Positions 8,210 through 17,389 of a DNA stretch of 64,000 bases are shown piece by piece. This DNA is from Citreicoccus inhibens (lineage in GTDB: Bacteria; Myxococcota; Myxococcia; Myxococcales; Myxococcaceae), in contig NZ_JAHNZT010000028.1 of assembly GCF_019039035.1 (NCBI RefSeq), positions 50,060-114,059 on the forward strand. The letters run 5' to 3'. How positions within the stretch are numbered: the first letter of the stretch is position 1; each line of letters starts with the position of its first letter. Below the pieces are notes generated by a model, which saw only the letters and a list, made by a program, of their open reading frames with translations, made no database searches and was not told the origin of the DNA. The translations under genes and the position numbers were made by a program.

Positions 8210-9930
8210 GCCTGCATGGTGCGGTGCTCTTCGTGTGGGTGCGCTCGGGGCGCAATCGCGTCCTGCGCCAGCTCCAGCGGCTGAAGCGTCCGCGCTACCT
8301 CGTGGGGGCGCTGGTGGGGCTCGCCTATCTGTACTCCCTCGTGGGGCGCACGCTGCTCCTCCGCGACAGCGCGGGGAGCGCGTCTCCAGGCGTGCGGCTC
8401 TTCGCGGAGCTGTCGCTGGTGGTGTCGGTGTGGGGGACGTTGTTCAGCGCGTGGGCCCTGGGCGCGGATCGCCCCTCGCTGACGTTCACGGAGACGGAGG
8501 TGCAGCAGCTGTTTCCAGCGCCCGTCACGCGCGGCGCGCTGCTGCATTACAAGCTGGCGAGGAGCGTGCTGGGCACCGCCGCGGGCGCGCTGGCGGCCAC
8601 GCTCTTCGTTGGAAGGTTGGTCAGCGCCCATCCCGGGCTCTTCTTCCTGGGCGCGTGCCTGTCGCTGACCACGCTGTCCCTGCATGGCACGGCGGCGTCG
8701 TTCATGCGCACGCGGTGGGCGGCGCGCGGCGGCTGGGTCGTGTTCGCGCGCTGGGCGGTGTTGGCGTTGGGGCTGGCTGGCGTGGGGTGGGTGGTCCTGG
8801 AGGCCCTGCGCGCGCATCCGCTGCCGGCGGGCTTCGCGTCGGCGCGGCAGGGGCGTCAGTGGCTGCTGACCTTCCTCGACGCGCCGGGGCCGCGCGCGGT
8901 GCTGTGGCCAGGCCGCTTGCTGGTGGGCCCCGCGCTGGCCAAGAGCACGGAGGACTTCCTCGCCGCGCTCCCGCCCGTGCTCTTCCTGCTGGTCGTGCAC
9001 TACGCCTGGGTGTGGTGGGCGCAGACGCCCTTCGAGGAGTCCGCGCTCGTCCGCGCCGAGGCCCGTGAGCGAGCGCGGGCCGTGCGTGCTCCGGGGCGTG
9101 GGGCCGCGATGGGTGGCATTCGCGTGGGGCGGCAGCCCTTCGCGCTGAGGGCGCGCGGCCGGCCGGAAGTCGCGCTGATCTGGAAGAACCTCATCGCCCG
9201 CCAGCGGATGGGCGGTGGGTTGATCTGGCTGCTCATCACCGTGGTGCTGGGCGGGACGCTGGCCGCGCTGCTGGGAGATCCGACGGTGCTGGAGGACTCG
9301 CGGCGGGTGGTGAGCCCGGTGTGCCTCACGATGGCGGTGGTGATGGCGGTGGTGGGCCCGAGCGCGTTCCGGATGGATCTCCGCATGGACCTGCCGAAGC
9401 TGGAGTTGCTGCGCGTGCTTCCACTGGCGGGCTGGCAGGTGGTGGGCGCGGAGCTGGCGGCGTCCGCGCTGACGCTGGGCGCGTTCCAGGTGGCCTTGTT
9501 GGCCGGAGCGCTGCTGCTGGGCCGTGAGGAGGACTTGGGCTTCGAGGGCGCCTGGGTGCCCGCGCTGCTTGGACTGATGGCGTTCCTCCCCGCGCTGTCG
9601 CTGGCGGGCCTGTTCGTGCAGAACGCGGCGGTGGTGCTGCTTCCCGCGTGGGTGCCCGTGGGGATGGAGCGCGCGCGCGGCATCGAGGCGCTAGGCCAGC
9701 GCTTGCTGACCTTGGCGGGGACGCTCGTCGTGACGTTGGTGGGGCTGGTCCCCGCGGCCTTCGTGGCGCTGGTGGTGGGCTACCCGCTGTTCGATCGCTT
9801 CGGTGCGTGGGCCTTCAGCGTCGCGGGCGTCGTGGCGGCGGGAGTCCTGGCGGGCGAGGTCGCGTTGGGCATCCGCTGGCTCGGACGCGTCTTCCAGTCG
9901 CTCGACCTGTCGGAAGAGCAGACGGAGTAG
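8206..9930 (+). CDS. ABC exporter permease (putative ABC-export family)
   Basis: A 574-aa polytopic membrane protein with many hydrophobic stretches, for example LVGALVGLAYLYSLVGRTLL near the N-terminus and long paired segments near both the middle and the C-terminus. This layout is typical of the large permeases that accompany single ATPases of the ABC-export type. GTG at 8206 overlaps the stop of the ATPase gene, so the two subunits are almost surely made together. No substrate-binding or protease domain is visible. Export of a lipid, peptide or small molecule would fit equally well; I do not assign a substrate. Confidence 0.85.
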   Translation: MSLHGAVLFVWVRSGRNRVLRQLQRLKRPRYLVGALVGLAYLYSLVGRTLLLRDSAGSASPGVRLFAELSLVVSVWGTLFSAWALGADRPSLTFTETEVQQLFPAPVTRGALLHYKLARSVLGTAAGALAATLFVGRLVSAHPGLFFLGACLSLTTLSLHGTAASFMRTRWAARGGWVVFARWAVLALGLAGVGWVVLEALRAHPLPAGFASARQGRQWLLTFLDAPGPRAVLWPGRLLVGPALAKSTEDFLAALPPVLFLLVVHYAWVWWAQTPFEESALVRAEARERARAVRAPGRGAAMGGIRVGRQPFALRARGRPEVALIWKNLIARQRMGGGLIWLLITVVLGGTLAALLGDPTVLEDSRRVVSPVCLTMAVVMAVVGPSAFRMDLRMDLPKLELLRVLPLAGWQVVGAELAASALTLGAFQVALLAGALLLGREEDLGFEGAWVPALLGLMAFLPALSLAGLFVQNAAVVLLPAWVPVGMERARGIEALGQRLLTLAGTLVVTLVGLVPAAFVALVVGYPLFDRFGAWAFSVAGVVAAGVLAGEVALGIRWLGRVFQSLDLSEEQTE

Positions 9931-10069
9931 GCGCGCGATGCGCTGGCCGTTGAACAGTGCTGCGACCTCGTGACGGGGCGGTGCTCGCGGCCTCACTACA
10001 CTCCGCGCGCTCGCGCGACGTGTCGCTTCGGTGAGGAATGCGGCCAGGGCTCGAGCGAGGAGGCGGCAC

Positions 10070-10963
10070 ATGAAGGTCGGCTTCATCGGGTTGGGAAACA
10101 TGGGCTCGGCGATGGCGCGCAATCTGCTCGCCGCTGGACACTCCCTCGTGGTGTGGAACCGATCGCCAGCGAAGGCCGAACCGCTGAAGCAGGCGGGCGC
10201 GACGGTGGCCGCCACGCCCGCGGAGGCCGCGCGGGAGGCCGAGGTCGTCATCAGCATGGTCGCGGACGATGCGGCCGCGGAGACCGCCACGCTGGGGCTC
10301 GCGGGCGTCCACGCGGGGCTGGCGCGGGGCGCGGTGCACGTCTCATCGAGCACCCTCTCGGTGGCGCTCTCGCGAAAGCTGGCCCAGGTGCACGCGGGCT
10401 CGGGCCAGGGCTATGTGGCCGCGCCCGTGTTCGGCCGCCCCGCGGCGGCCGAATCCAAACAGCTCTGGGTCCTCGCGGCGGGGCCGGCACCGCAGGTGGA
10501 GCGCGTGCGCCCGTTGCTCTCGGCCATGGGGCGCGGCCTCACGGAGCTGGGCGAGGAGCCGTCGGCGGCCAATGTCGTGAAGCTGTCCGGGAACTTCCTC
10601 ATCGCGTCGATGCTGGAGGCCCTGTCGGAGTCCTTCGCGCTCGTGCGCAAGTCCGGCGTGGAGCCGGCCCGTTTCCTGGACGTGTTCCAGTCCGTCTTCG
10701 CGCGCTCGCCTGTGTTCGAGGGCTACGCGACGGCGGTCGCGAAGGAGCAGTACTCGCCCGCGGGCTTCGCGCTGCGCCTGGGGTTGAAGGACGTGTCGCT
10801 GGTGCTGGAGGCGGCGCGCGCGGCGGAGGTCCCCATGCCCCTGGCCAGCCTCGTCCGAGACAACCTCCTCGGCGGGCTGGCGCAGGGGATGGGCGCGTTG
10901 GATTGGTCCGCGTTGGGGGCCATCGCCGCGCAGCGAGCGGGGCTCGGGCCCCCCGCGAAGTGA
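10070..10963 (+). CDS. NAD(P)-dependent beta-hydroxyacid dehydrogenase-like protein
   Basis: A 297-aa member of the 3-hydroxyisobutyrate / tartronate-semialdehyde / glyoxylate reductase family. The N-terminal Rossmann fold begins VGFIGLGNMGSAMARNLL, and the substrate-site segment reads YVAAPVFGRP where the family has a DAPVSGG-like motif. The catalytic lysine region is recognisable in NVVKLSGNFLIASMLEAL. The helical C-terminal dimerisation domain is complete. The ATG is preceded by a good ribosome site (GAGGAGGCGG, 10057-10066). The altered substrate motif is closer to imine-reductase or GLYR-type members than to classic 3-HIB dehydrogenase, so the substrate is left open. It stands alone on this strand. 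Confidence 0.9.
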   Translation: MKVGFIGLGNMGSAMARNLLAAGHSLVVWNRSPAKAEPLKQAGATVAATPAEAAREAEVVISMVADDAAAETATLGLAGVHAGLARGAVHVSSSTLSVALSRKLAQVHAGSGQGYVAAPVFGRPAAAESKQLWVLAAGPAPQVERVRPLLSAMGRGLTELGEEPSAANVVKLSGNFLIASMLEALSESFALVRKSGVEPARFLDVFQSVFARSPVFEGYATAVAKEQYSPAGFALRLGLKDVSLVLEAARAAEVPMPLASLVRDNLLGGLAQGMGALDWSALGAIAAQRAGLGPPAK

Positions 10964-10972
10964 TGGCGGGGC

Positions 10973-11170
10973 CTAGGGCTTCTTGCGGAGCACCTCCGCC
11001 GGAAGGTTGCGCCGCTCTCGGGTGAGGAGCGCGGAGAGGACCACGACCAGGGGATTGGGCAGGGCGACGAGGACGAGGATGAGGGCGAGCTTGCAGGCGC
11101 GCGTGAGCAGGCGCGCGCCCGTCGCGAGACCACGCCCGAAGGCGCGGCCCGCACGTGCGAACCAGGACAT
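10973..11170 (-). CDS. small membrane protein, unknown function
   Basis: A 65-aa protein with one predicted membrane segment (CKLALILVLVALPNPLVVVL, about residues 26-45) between an Arg-rich N-terminal part and a short basic tail that ends in two lysines. It is preceded by a CTGGAG site about 6 nt before the ATG. I do not recognise a family. The amphipathic, positively charged ends and single hydrophobic helix suggest an inner-membrane peptide. It ends only 9 bp from the stop of the convergent dehydrogenase gene. Confidence 0.6.
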   Translation of the reverse strand: MSWFARAGRAFGRGLATGARLLTRACKLALILVLVALPNPLVVVLSALLTRERRNLPAEVLRKKP

Positions 11171-11224
11171 GACGTGCTCCAGGACACGAGAGAAACACTT
11201 CCGGGGACGGGCCTCGGAAGCGAC

Positions 11225-11530
11225 TCAGTGCAGGAGCGCGCGATGGTGGAGGAACAGGCGCCGCGGAGGTGCCGTGCCGCGCGTCGCTGTCCAGCGCGCG
11301 CGAGGGCGTGACGCCTGGACACGGCGCGCGCGAACGCGAAGGGGCGCCGCGTGGGTCGCGCGCCGGACGGCCGACGGGCGCGGTGCCGCCACGCTCCGGC
11401 CGATGACGACCGCGATCGAATCTTCGCGAGTGGGGAGCGGATGCGCGGAAGCGCCAGCGCCCAGGGCGAGCATGGCGCACGTCAGCGCCAGACTCAGCCC
11501 GCGGATCATCTGACGCATGCGCCGGAACAC
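11225..11530 (-). CDS. small secreted hypothetical protein
   Basis: A 101-aa product with a convincing signal peptide (basic start, then LSLALTCAMLALGAGASA with cleavage before HPLP). The mature part is Arg/Ala/Pro-rich without a recognisable fold. The initiator could be the first ATG (11530) or one of two in-frame ATGs a few codons in. The compositional bias of the mature part weakens the case for a real gene; the clean signal peptide supports it. It lies on the same strand as asnS, just downstream of that gene's stop. Confidence 0.45.
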   Translation of the reverse strand: MFRRMRQMIRGLSLALTCAMLALGAGASAHPLPTREDSIAVVIGRSVAAPRPSAVRRATHAAPLRVRARRVQASRPRARWTATRGTAPPRRLFLHHRALLH

Positions 11531-11593
11531 CGCCTCACGATAGCCACGGCCTCCCTGGCGTCAACCCAGGGAGGTCGCGAGGCGACGGGTGCG

Positions 11594-12994
<1,401 letters not shown>

Positions 12995-13026
12995 GACGCT
13001 CTCCCTTGAGCGAAGTCGGAAAAGCG

Positions 13027-13055
13027 AGTTAGCCGTGCCCGGGCCCGAGGGCAAG
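13027..13055 (-). promoter_or_regulatory. probable sigma-70-type promoter of asnS
   Basis: Read on the minus strand, TTGCCC (13055-13050) and TAACTC (13032-13027) are spaced 17 nt apart and point at asnS, leaving a leader of about 25 nt with the ribosome site. The match is moderate. Confidence 0.45.
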
Positions 13056-13281
13056 CCTGGAGACCACCCTTCCCGCGCTTCCCGCCCGCCGGCACGCGGC
13101 CGGCCGGGCGCCGCCCCGACCCAGGGGGCCGCGACGCGGGGGTCGGACCCATGCGGCCTGCCGGGAGGGAAGGGGATGGACCCGGGTGTTTTCAGCGGTC
13201 AGCCGGGTGCGATGGCCTCGTCCGCCCGTCTTGGGGCTCGCATTGCCTGATAGGCGGGCAACTCCCGCGCGGTGAGACTTG

Positions 13282-13309
13282 TTGCTCGGGGGGGCGGGCC
13301 TCTCATAAG
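13282..13309 (+). promoter_or_regulatory. possible leuS promoter
   Basis: TTGCTC (13282-13287), a 16-nt spacer and CATAAG (13304-13309) lie 13 nt before the leuS ATG. The match is weak, but no better candidate lies nearer the gene. It would give a very short leader. Confidence 0.3.
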
Positions 13310-13322
13310 AGACTCACACGCC

Positions 13323-15824
13323 ATGGCGATGAACGAGAGTTACGAGCCGCAGTCAATCGAAGGCAAGTGGCAAACCCGTTGGGAGAGCGAGGGCCTCTTC
13401 CGGGCAGGCACGCGCCCGAACGCCCCGAAGAAGTACATCCTGGAGATGCTGCCGTACCCCAGCGGGAAGATGCACATGGGGCACGTGCGCAACTACCTCA
13501 TCGGGGATGTCTTCGCGCGCTACTTCCAGATGAAGGGTTTTGACGTCCTGCACCCCATGGGGTGGGACGCCTTCGGACTGCCGGCGGAGAACGCGGCCAT
13601 CAAGGACGGCGTGCACCCGGCCGTGCGCACCGAGGAGAACATCGCCTCGTTCAAGAAGGAGATGCGCAGCCTCGGCTACAGCTACGACTGGACGCGCGAG
13701 GTCAACACCAGCAAGCCCGAGTACTACCGCTGGAACCAGTGGTTCTTCATCCAGATACTGGAGCGCGGGCTCGTCTATCGCCGCTTCAGCAAGGTGAACT
13801 GGTGCACGGGCTGCCTCACGGTCATCGCCAACGAGCAGGTGAAGGAAGGCGTCTGCGAGCGCTGCGACTCGCCCGTGGTGGACAAGGAGATGCCCGAGTG
13901 GGCGTTCCGCATCACCCGCTACTCGCAGGACCTGCTCGACGCGCTCGACACGCTCAAGGAGTGGCCCGAGCGCATCACCGCCATGCAGCGCAACTGGATT
14001 GGCCGCTCGGATGGCGCCGAGGCCGAGTTCAAGGTCCAGGGGCATGACGCCTCGATGCGCGTCTTCACCACCCGCATCGACACCATCTACGGCTGCACCT
14101 ACGTGGTGCTGGCGCCGGACCACAAGCTCGTGGCGCAGGTGACCACGCCGGAGCGGCGCGCGGACGTCGAGGCGTTCGCGAAGCGGATGAGCGCGCAGTC
14201 CAAGACGGAGCGGCTGGGCGAGGACGCGGAGAAGGAAGGCGTCTTCACCGGCGCGTACGCGGTGAATCCGTTCACGGGCCAGCCGGTGCCCATCTGGATC
14301 GCCAACTTCGTGGTGAGCGACTATGGCACGGGCGCGGTGATGAGCGTGCCCGCGCATGATGTTCGCGACTTCGCCTTCGCGCGCAAGTACCAGCTGCCCG
14401 TGAAGGTCGTCATCCAGCCGGCCGCGGGGGACAAGCTCCCCGCGGGCGACGCGCTCGAGGCGGCGTTCACGGAGTACGGCGTGCTGGTGGACTCGGGTGA
14501 GTACACCGGCCTTGCGTCCGCGGTGGCGCGGCAGAAGATGGCCGCGAAGCTGGAGGAGGAAGGTCGCGGGCGGACCACGGTGACGTACCGCCAGAAGGAC
14601 TGGGGCTTCAGCCGCCAGCGCTACTGGGGCACGCCCATCCCCATCGTCTACTGCGAGAAGTGCGACCCGGAGCGCAAGGGCATCCCCGTGCCCGTGGAGC
14701 AGCTCCCGGTGCGCCTGCCCGAGATTGACGTGCAGGAGGTGCTGACGGGCAAGGGCGAGCCGCCGCTCGCCAAGGTGCCGTCGTTCGTCAACGCGACGTG
14801 CCCCAAGTGCCAGGGGCCCGCGCGCCGCGAGACGGAGACGATGGACACCTTCGTCGACTCCTGCTGGTACTTCGCGCGCTACCTCTCGCCGCACTTCGAG
14901 GGCGCTCCCTTCGACCCGAAGGAGGCGCAGCGCTGGTTGCCGGTGGACGTGTACGTGGGCGGCCCCGAGCACGCCGTGATGCACCTGCTCTACTTCCGGT
15001 TCTGGACCCGGGTGATGAAGCTCCTCGGGCTGTCGCCCGTGGACGAGCCCGTCACGCGGCTCATCACCCAGGGCATCGTCAACGGGCCGGATGCCCGGAA
15101 GATGTCCAAGCGGTGGGGCAACGTGGTGGCGCCCGCGAGCATCGTGGAGAAGTACGGCGCGGACACGGCGCGTGCCTACGTGTTGTTCGCCGGCCCGCCG
15201 GAGCGCGACTTCGACTGGTCCGACAAGCAGGTGGAGGGCGTGTTCCGCTTCCTCAAGCGCGTGTGGACGCTCGCGGCCACGCACCACGCGGCCGTGGCGG
15301 GAGCCACGCACTCCGGACCGTATGAGGGCAAGGCGCTCGACATCCGCCGCGCGGCGCACAAGTGCCTCAAGCGCGTGGGCGAGGCCATCGAGCGGCTGTC
15401 CTTCAACACGGCCATCGCCGGGGTGATGGAGTGCGTCAACGCGCTCTACCTGCTCGGCGCGCCGGAGACGCCCGCGGAGAAGGCGGCCATGGCCGAGGCC
15501 ATCCGCATCCTCGCGGTGGTGCTCACGCCGATTGCTCCGCACATCGCGGACGAACTGGCGGAGGCCTACGGCGCCAAGCACTTCACGGTGCAGGACGGCT
15601 GGACCGCGTTCGATCCGGCGCTCGTGGTGGACGAGACGATTCCGTACGCGGTGCAGGTCAACGGCAAGCTGCGCGCGGAGATCCACGTCGCGGCGGACGC
15701 GGCCGAGGCGGACGTGCGCGCCATCGCCGAGGCGGACGAGAAGGTGCAGGCAGCGTTGGCGGGCAAGACGCTGCGCAAGTTCGTCTTCGTCCCCAAGCGC
15801 CTGGTGAACTTCGTCGTCGGCTGA
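13323..15824 (+). CDS. leuS: leucyl-tRNA synthetase
   Basis: Charges tRNA-Leu. The 833-aa class Ia enzyme has the HIGH motif as HMGH (residues 51-54), a connective/editing domain containing the threonine-rich TTRIDTIYG site, zinc-type cysteine pairs (CTGCLTV...CERCDSP), the KMSKR motif (593-597) and the C-terminal anticodon-binding and tail domains. ATG at 13323 (MAMNESYEPQS) fits the family N-terminus; a second ATG lies two codons in. All catalytic motifs are intact. The next gene begins 12 nt after the stop, so leuS probably shares a transcript with the zinc-ribbon protein. Confidence 0.97.
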   Translation: MAMNESYEPQSIEGKWQTRWESEGLFRAGTRPNAPKKYILEMLPYPSGKMHMGHVRNYLIGDVFARYFQMKGFDVLHPMGWDAFGLPAENAAIKDGVHPAVRTEENIASFKKEMRSLGYSYDWTREVNTSKPEYYRWNQWFFIQILERGLVYRRFSKVNWCTGCLTVIANEQVKEGVCERCDSPVVDKEMPEWAFRITRYSQDLLDALDTLKEWPERITAMQRNWIGRSDGAEAEFKVQGHDASMRVFTTRIDTIYGCTYVVLAPDHKLVAQVTTPERRADVEAFAKRMSAQSKTERLGEDAEKEGVFTGAYAVNPFTGQPVPIWIANFVVSDYGTGAVMSVPAHDVRDFAFARKYQLPVKVVIQPAAGDKLPAGDALEAAFTEYGVLVDSGEYTGLASAVARQKMAAKLEEEGRGRTTVTYRQKDWGFSRQRYWGTPIPIVYCEKCDPERKGIPVPVEQLPVRLPEIDVQEVLTGKGEPPLAKVPSFVNATCPKCQGPARRETETMDTFVDSCWYFARYLSPHFEGAPFDPKEAQRWLPVDVYVGGPEHAVMHLLYFRFWTRVMKLLGLSPVDEPVTRLITQGIVNGPDARKMSKRWGNVVAPASIVEKYGADTARAYVLFAGPPERDFDWSDKQVEGVFRFLKRVWTLAATHHAAVAGATHSGPYEGKALDIRRAAHKCLKRVGEAIERLSFNTAIAGVMECVNALYLLGAPETPAEKAAMAEAIRILAVVLTPIAPHIADELAEAYGAKHFTVQDGWTAFDPALVVDETIPYAVQVNGKLRAEIHVAADAAEADVRAIAEADEKVQAALAGKTLRKFVFVPKRLVNFVVG

Positions 15825-15836
15825 GGCGAGCGCCAG

Positions 15837-16400
15837 GTGCCGGCCGAGGTCCTCGTCATGTGCCGCGCGTGCGGCAGGCCCCAGCCCGAGGGGCCGCCGC
15901 GCTGCGTCTTCTGTGGCGAGCCGCTGCCGGAGGCGCCTCGGTCCACCGTGGAAGTCCGGTTGGACCTGGGGCGGGGCCGGGGCCTGTTCGCGGGCCCCGA
16001 GCAGTTGAGCTTTCAGGGGCGGCCAGATGGGCCTCCCGCCACGGTGCCATGGGCGCGCGTGCGGCGCCTGGAGTGGGAGCGCCGGCCGTACCTGGAGGCA
16101 CTCGGGTTGCTCGCGTTCGCGGCGCTCGGACTCTGGGCGCCCACGCGAGACATGAAGGTCATGGGGCTCGTCGCGGGCGTCATGGGCGTGCTGCTGGCCG
16201 GGCTCTACCGCCACCGGGCACTGACGCTCGACGTGACGGGCGGTGCCCGGCTTCGGTGGCCGCTGGGCATGGCGCTGCGAGGCTCGGCGCGGCAGGCGCG
16301 CCTGGAGGCTGCCTGGGGCGCGCTGGCGGCGATGGCGCGTGAGCGGGGCGTGACGGTGGTCCCCACGGCTCAGGAGGAGCCCGAGCGCCCACGCGCTTGA
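15837..16400 (+). CDS. zinc-ribbon membrane protein, unknown function
   Basis: A 187-aa protein with an N-terminal zinc ribbon (CRACGRPQPEGPPRCVFCGE, two CxxC pairs within residues 9-28). A beta-rich stretch resembling a PH-like or DUF-type domain follows, then two close hydrophobic segments (about residues 85-101 and 108-126). The topology fits an inner-membrane protein with both ends in the cytoplasm. GTG at 15837 has a GGCGAG site upstream. It lies between leuS and lptE. I do not recognise a named family and assign no function. Confidence 0.78.
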   Translation: MPAEVLVMCRACGRPQPEGPPRCVFCGEPLPEAPRSTVEVRLDLGRGRGLFAGPEQLSFQGRPDGPPATVPWARVRRLEWERRPYLEALGLLAFAALGLWAPTRDMKVMGLVAGVMGVLLAGLYRHRALTLDVTGGARLRWPLGMALRGSARQARLEAAWGALAAMARERGVTVVPTAQEEPERPRA

Positions 16401-16424
16401 CGGAGAGGCGAGGGCGGGTAGGGT
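16397..16424 (+). promoter_or_regulatory. promoter of lptE
   Basis: TTGACG (16397-16402), a 16-nt spacer and TAGGGT (16419-16424) form one of the best sigma-70-type matches in the window. The -10 ends 8 nt before the lptE ATG, so the transcript would be leaderless or nearly so. The -35 sits over the stop codon of the preceding gene. Confidence 0.6.
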
Positions 16425-16432
16425 GCTCCGCC

Positions 16433-16942
16433 ATGCGTCCCTTCTGGTGCGTCCGCCGGCCTCGCGCGGGCGCGGCGCTGGTCCTCGTGTCGTCGCTGTT
16501 CGTCGGGTGTGGTTATCGCCTCACGCCCTGGGGCGCGAACCTGCCCGAGGGCCTCCACTCCGTCTGCGCCCCGGTGATGGGCAACGAGACGGCCGAGCCC
16601 GCGCTGGAGACGCTCTTCACGCGCTTCCTGCGCCAGCAGCTCACGCAGGCCGGCCGGCTCGGGACAGGCGCCGCGTGTGATGGGCGCATCGAAGGGACGG
16701 TGATGAACGTGGGAACGTCCCCCACCATCATCGCGAATAACTACCGCGTCACGTCCATGGTCCGACTGCGACTCATGAAGGACGAGCGGGTGCTCGGCGA
16801 GACGGTGGTCTCCGGGACGGAGGACTACCTTCAGGGGACGGGGGACATCCTGGAGGCGGAGGCCAACCGGCAGGCAGCGCTCGCGCGACTGGCGGAGGTG
16901 CTCATGCGGGACGGATACGCTCGGTTGGCCAGCGCCTGGTGA
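16433..16942 (+). CDS. lptE: LPS-assembly lipoprotein LptE
   Basis: The outer-membrane lipoprotein that plugs and helps fold LptD, the final LPS translocon. The 169-aa product has a signal peptide with lipobox LFVGC (Cys at about residue 25) directly followed by the GYRL motif typical of LptE. The mature part contains the conserved VCAPVMGNETAEPALE and YRVTSMVRLRL strands. ATG at 16433 is chosen because the signal peptide starts there and the promoter -10 ends 8 nt upstream. No lptD is in the window. The family assignment rests on length, lipobox and motif order. Confidence 0.85.
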   Translation: MRPFWCVRRPRAGAALVLVSSLFVGCGYRLTPWGANLPEGLHSVCAPVMGNETAEPALETLFTRFLRQQLTQAGRLGTGAACDGRIEGTVMNVGTSPTIIANNYRVTSMVRLRLMKDERVLGETVVSGTEDYLQGTGDILEAEANRQAALARLAEVLMRDGYARLASAW

Positions 16943-16961
16943 GGGCCGGGATTCGGCCCTC
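16941..16961. terminator. bidirectional terminator hairpin between lptE and rpsT
   Basis: A perfect 8-bp GC-rich stem (GAGGGCCG / CGGCCCTC) with a 5-nt loop overlaps the lptE stop codon and faces the convergent rpsT end. There is no U-tract, as is common at this GC content. Confidence 0.55.
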
Positions 16962-16978
16962 CACGACGTGAGTCGCGC

Positions 16979-17242
16979 TCAGGCCTGCTTCGCGGCGGCC
17001 TTGGCCAGCCGGGAGATACGGCGCGCGGCGGTGCGCTTGTGGAGCACGCCCTTGGACGCGGCCTTGTTCAGGCTCTTGGACGCGGCCTTCAGCGAGTCCG
17101 TCTTCTTCGCCGGATCCTTCGTGGCGATCGCCTCGCGGGCGGCCTTGACGGCCTCCTTCACGTTGGTGCGCACCGTGACGTTCCGGGCGCGGCGCTTCAG
17201 GGACTGGCGGTGACGCTTCTCTGCGGACTTGGTGTTGGCCAA
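16979..17242 (-). CDS. rpsT: 30S ribosomal protein S20
   Basis: An 87-aa, Lys/Arg/Ala-rich S20 protein beginning ANTKSAEKRHRQSLKRRARN and ending with HKRTAARRISRLAKAA, the classic family signature. It binds 16S rRNA early in 30S assembly. The initiator is TTG (17242-17240 on the minus strand), with a CTGGAG site about 8 nt upstream. In E. coli rpsT also starts with UUG, and that rare start is part of its autoregulation; retention here is notable. The gene is monocistronic between hairpin and promoter. Confidence 0.97.
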   Translation of the reverse strand: MANTKSAEKRHRQSLKRRARNVTVRTNVKEAVKAAREAIATKDPAKKTDSLKAASKSLNKAASKGVLHKRTAARRISRLAKAAAKQA

Positions 17243-17281
17243 GGCAATGCTCCAGCGGAAGGCAAGGAAAAAGAGGGGCCG

Positions 17282-17310
17282 TCCTTACTGCGACGCCCCC
17301 GTGGCGTCAA
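17282..17310 (-). promoter_or_regulatory. promoter of rpsT
   Basis: On the minus strand, TTGACG (17310-17305), a 17-nt spacer and TAAGGA (17287-17282) give a strong promoter match, with a pyrimidine-rich leader of about 35 nt before the TTG start. Confidence 0.6.
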
Positions 17311-17389
17311 GGCGCGCGTGCGCTCCGGGCCCGGATTTCCGGCTCCCGGACGCCCGCGAGCAGGATCTGACGGCGATCGCGGCGAGGAA

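Larger units (their letters stand above)
12995..13322. other. 328-bp divergent asnS/leuS intergenic region
   Basis: No gene is visible here. It holds the asnS promoter candidate at its left end and a weak leuS promoter candidate at its right end. The middle is very GC-rich with several short inverted repeats (for example GCCTGATAGGC at about 13247-13257). I see no T-box: neither the specifier loop nor the conserved T-box sequence is recognisable. Confidence 0.5.

Noticed and set aside
12995..13322. T-box or leucine leader peptide before leuS
   Set aside because: No short frame with leucine codons and no T-box sequence or specifier structure is visible.
13353..16214. Very long minus-strand open frame opposite leuS
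   Set aside because: Overlaps a complete leucyl-tRNA synthetase; the translation is His/Arg/Val-rich low complexity, typical of antisense frames in high-GC DNA.
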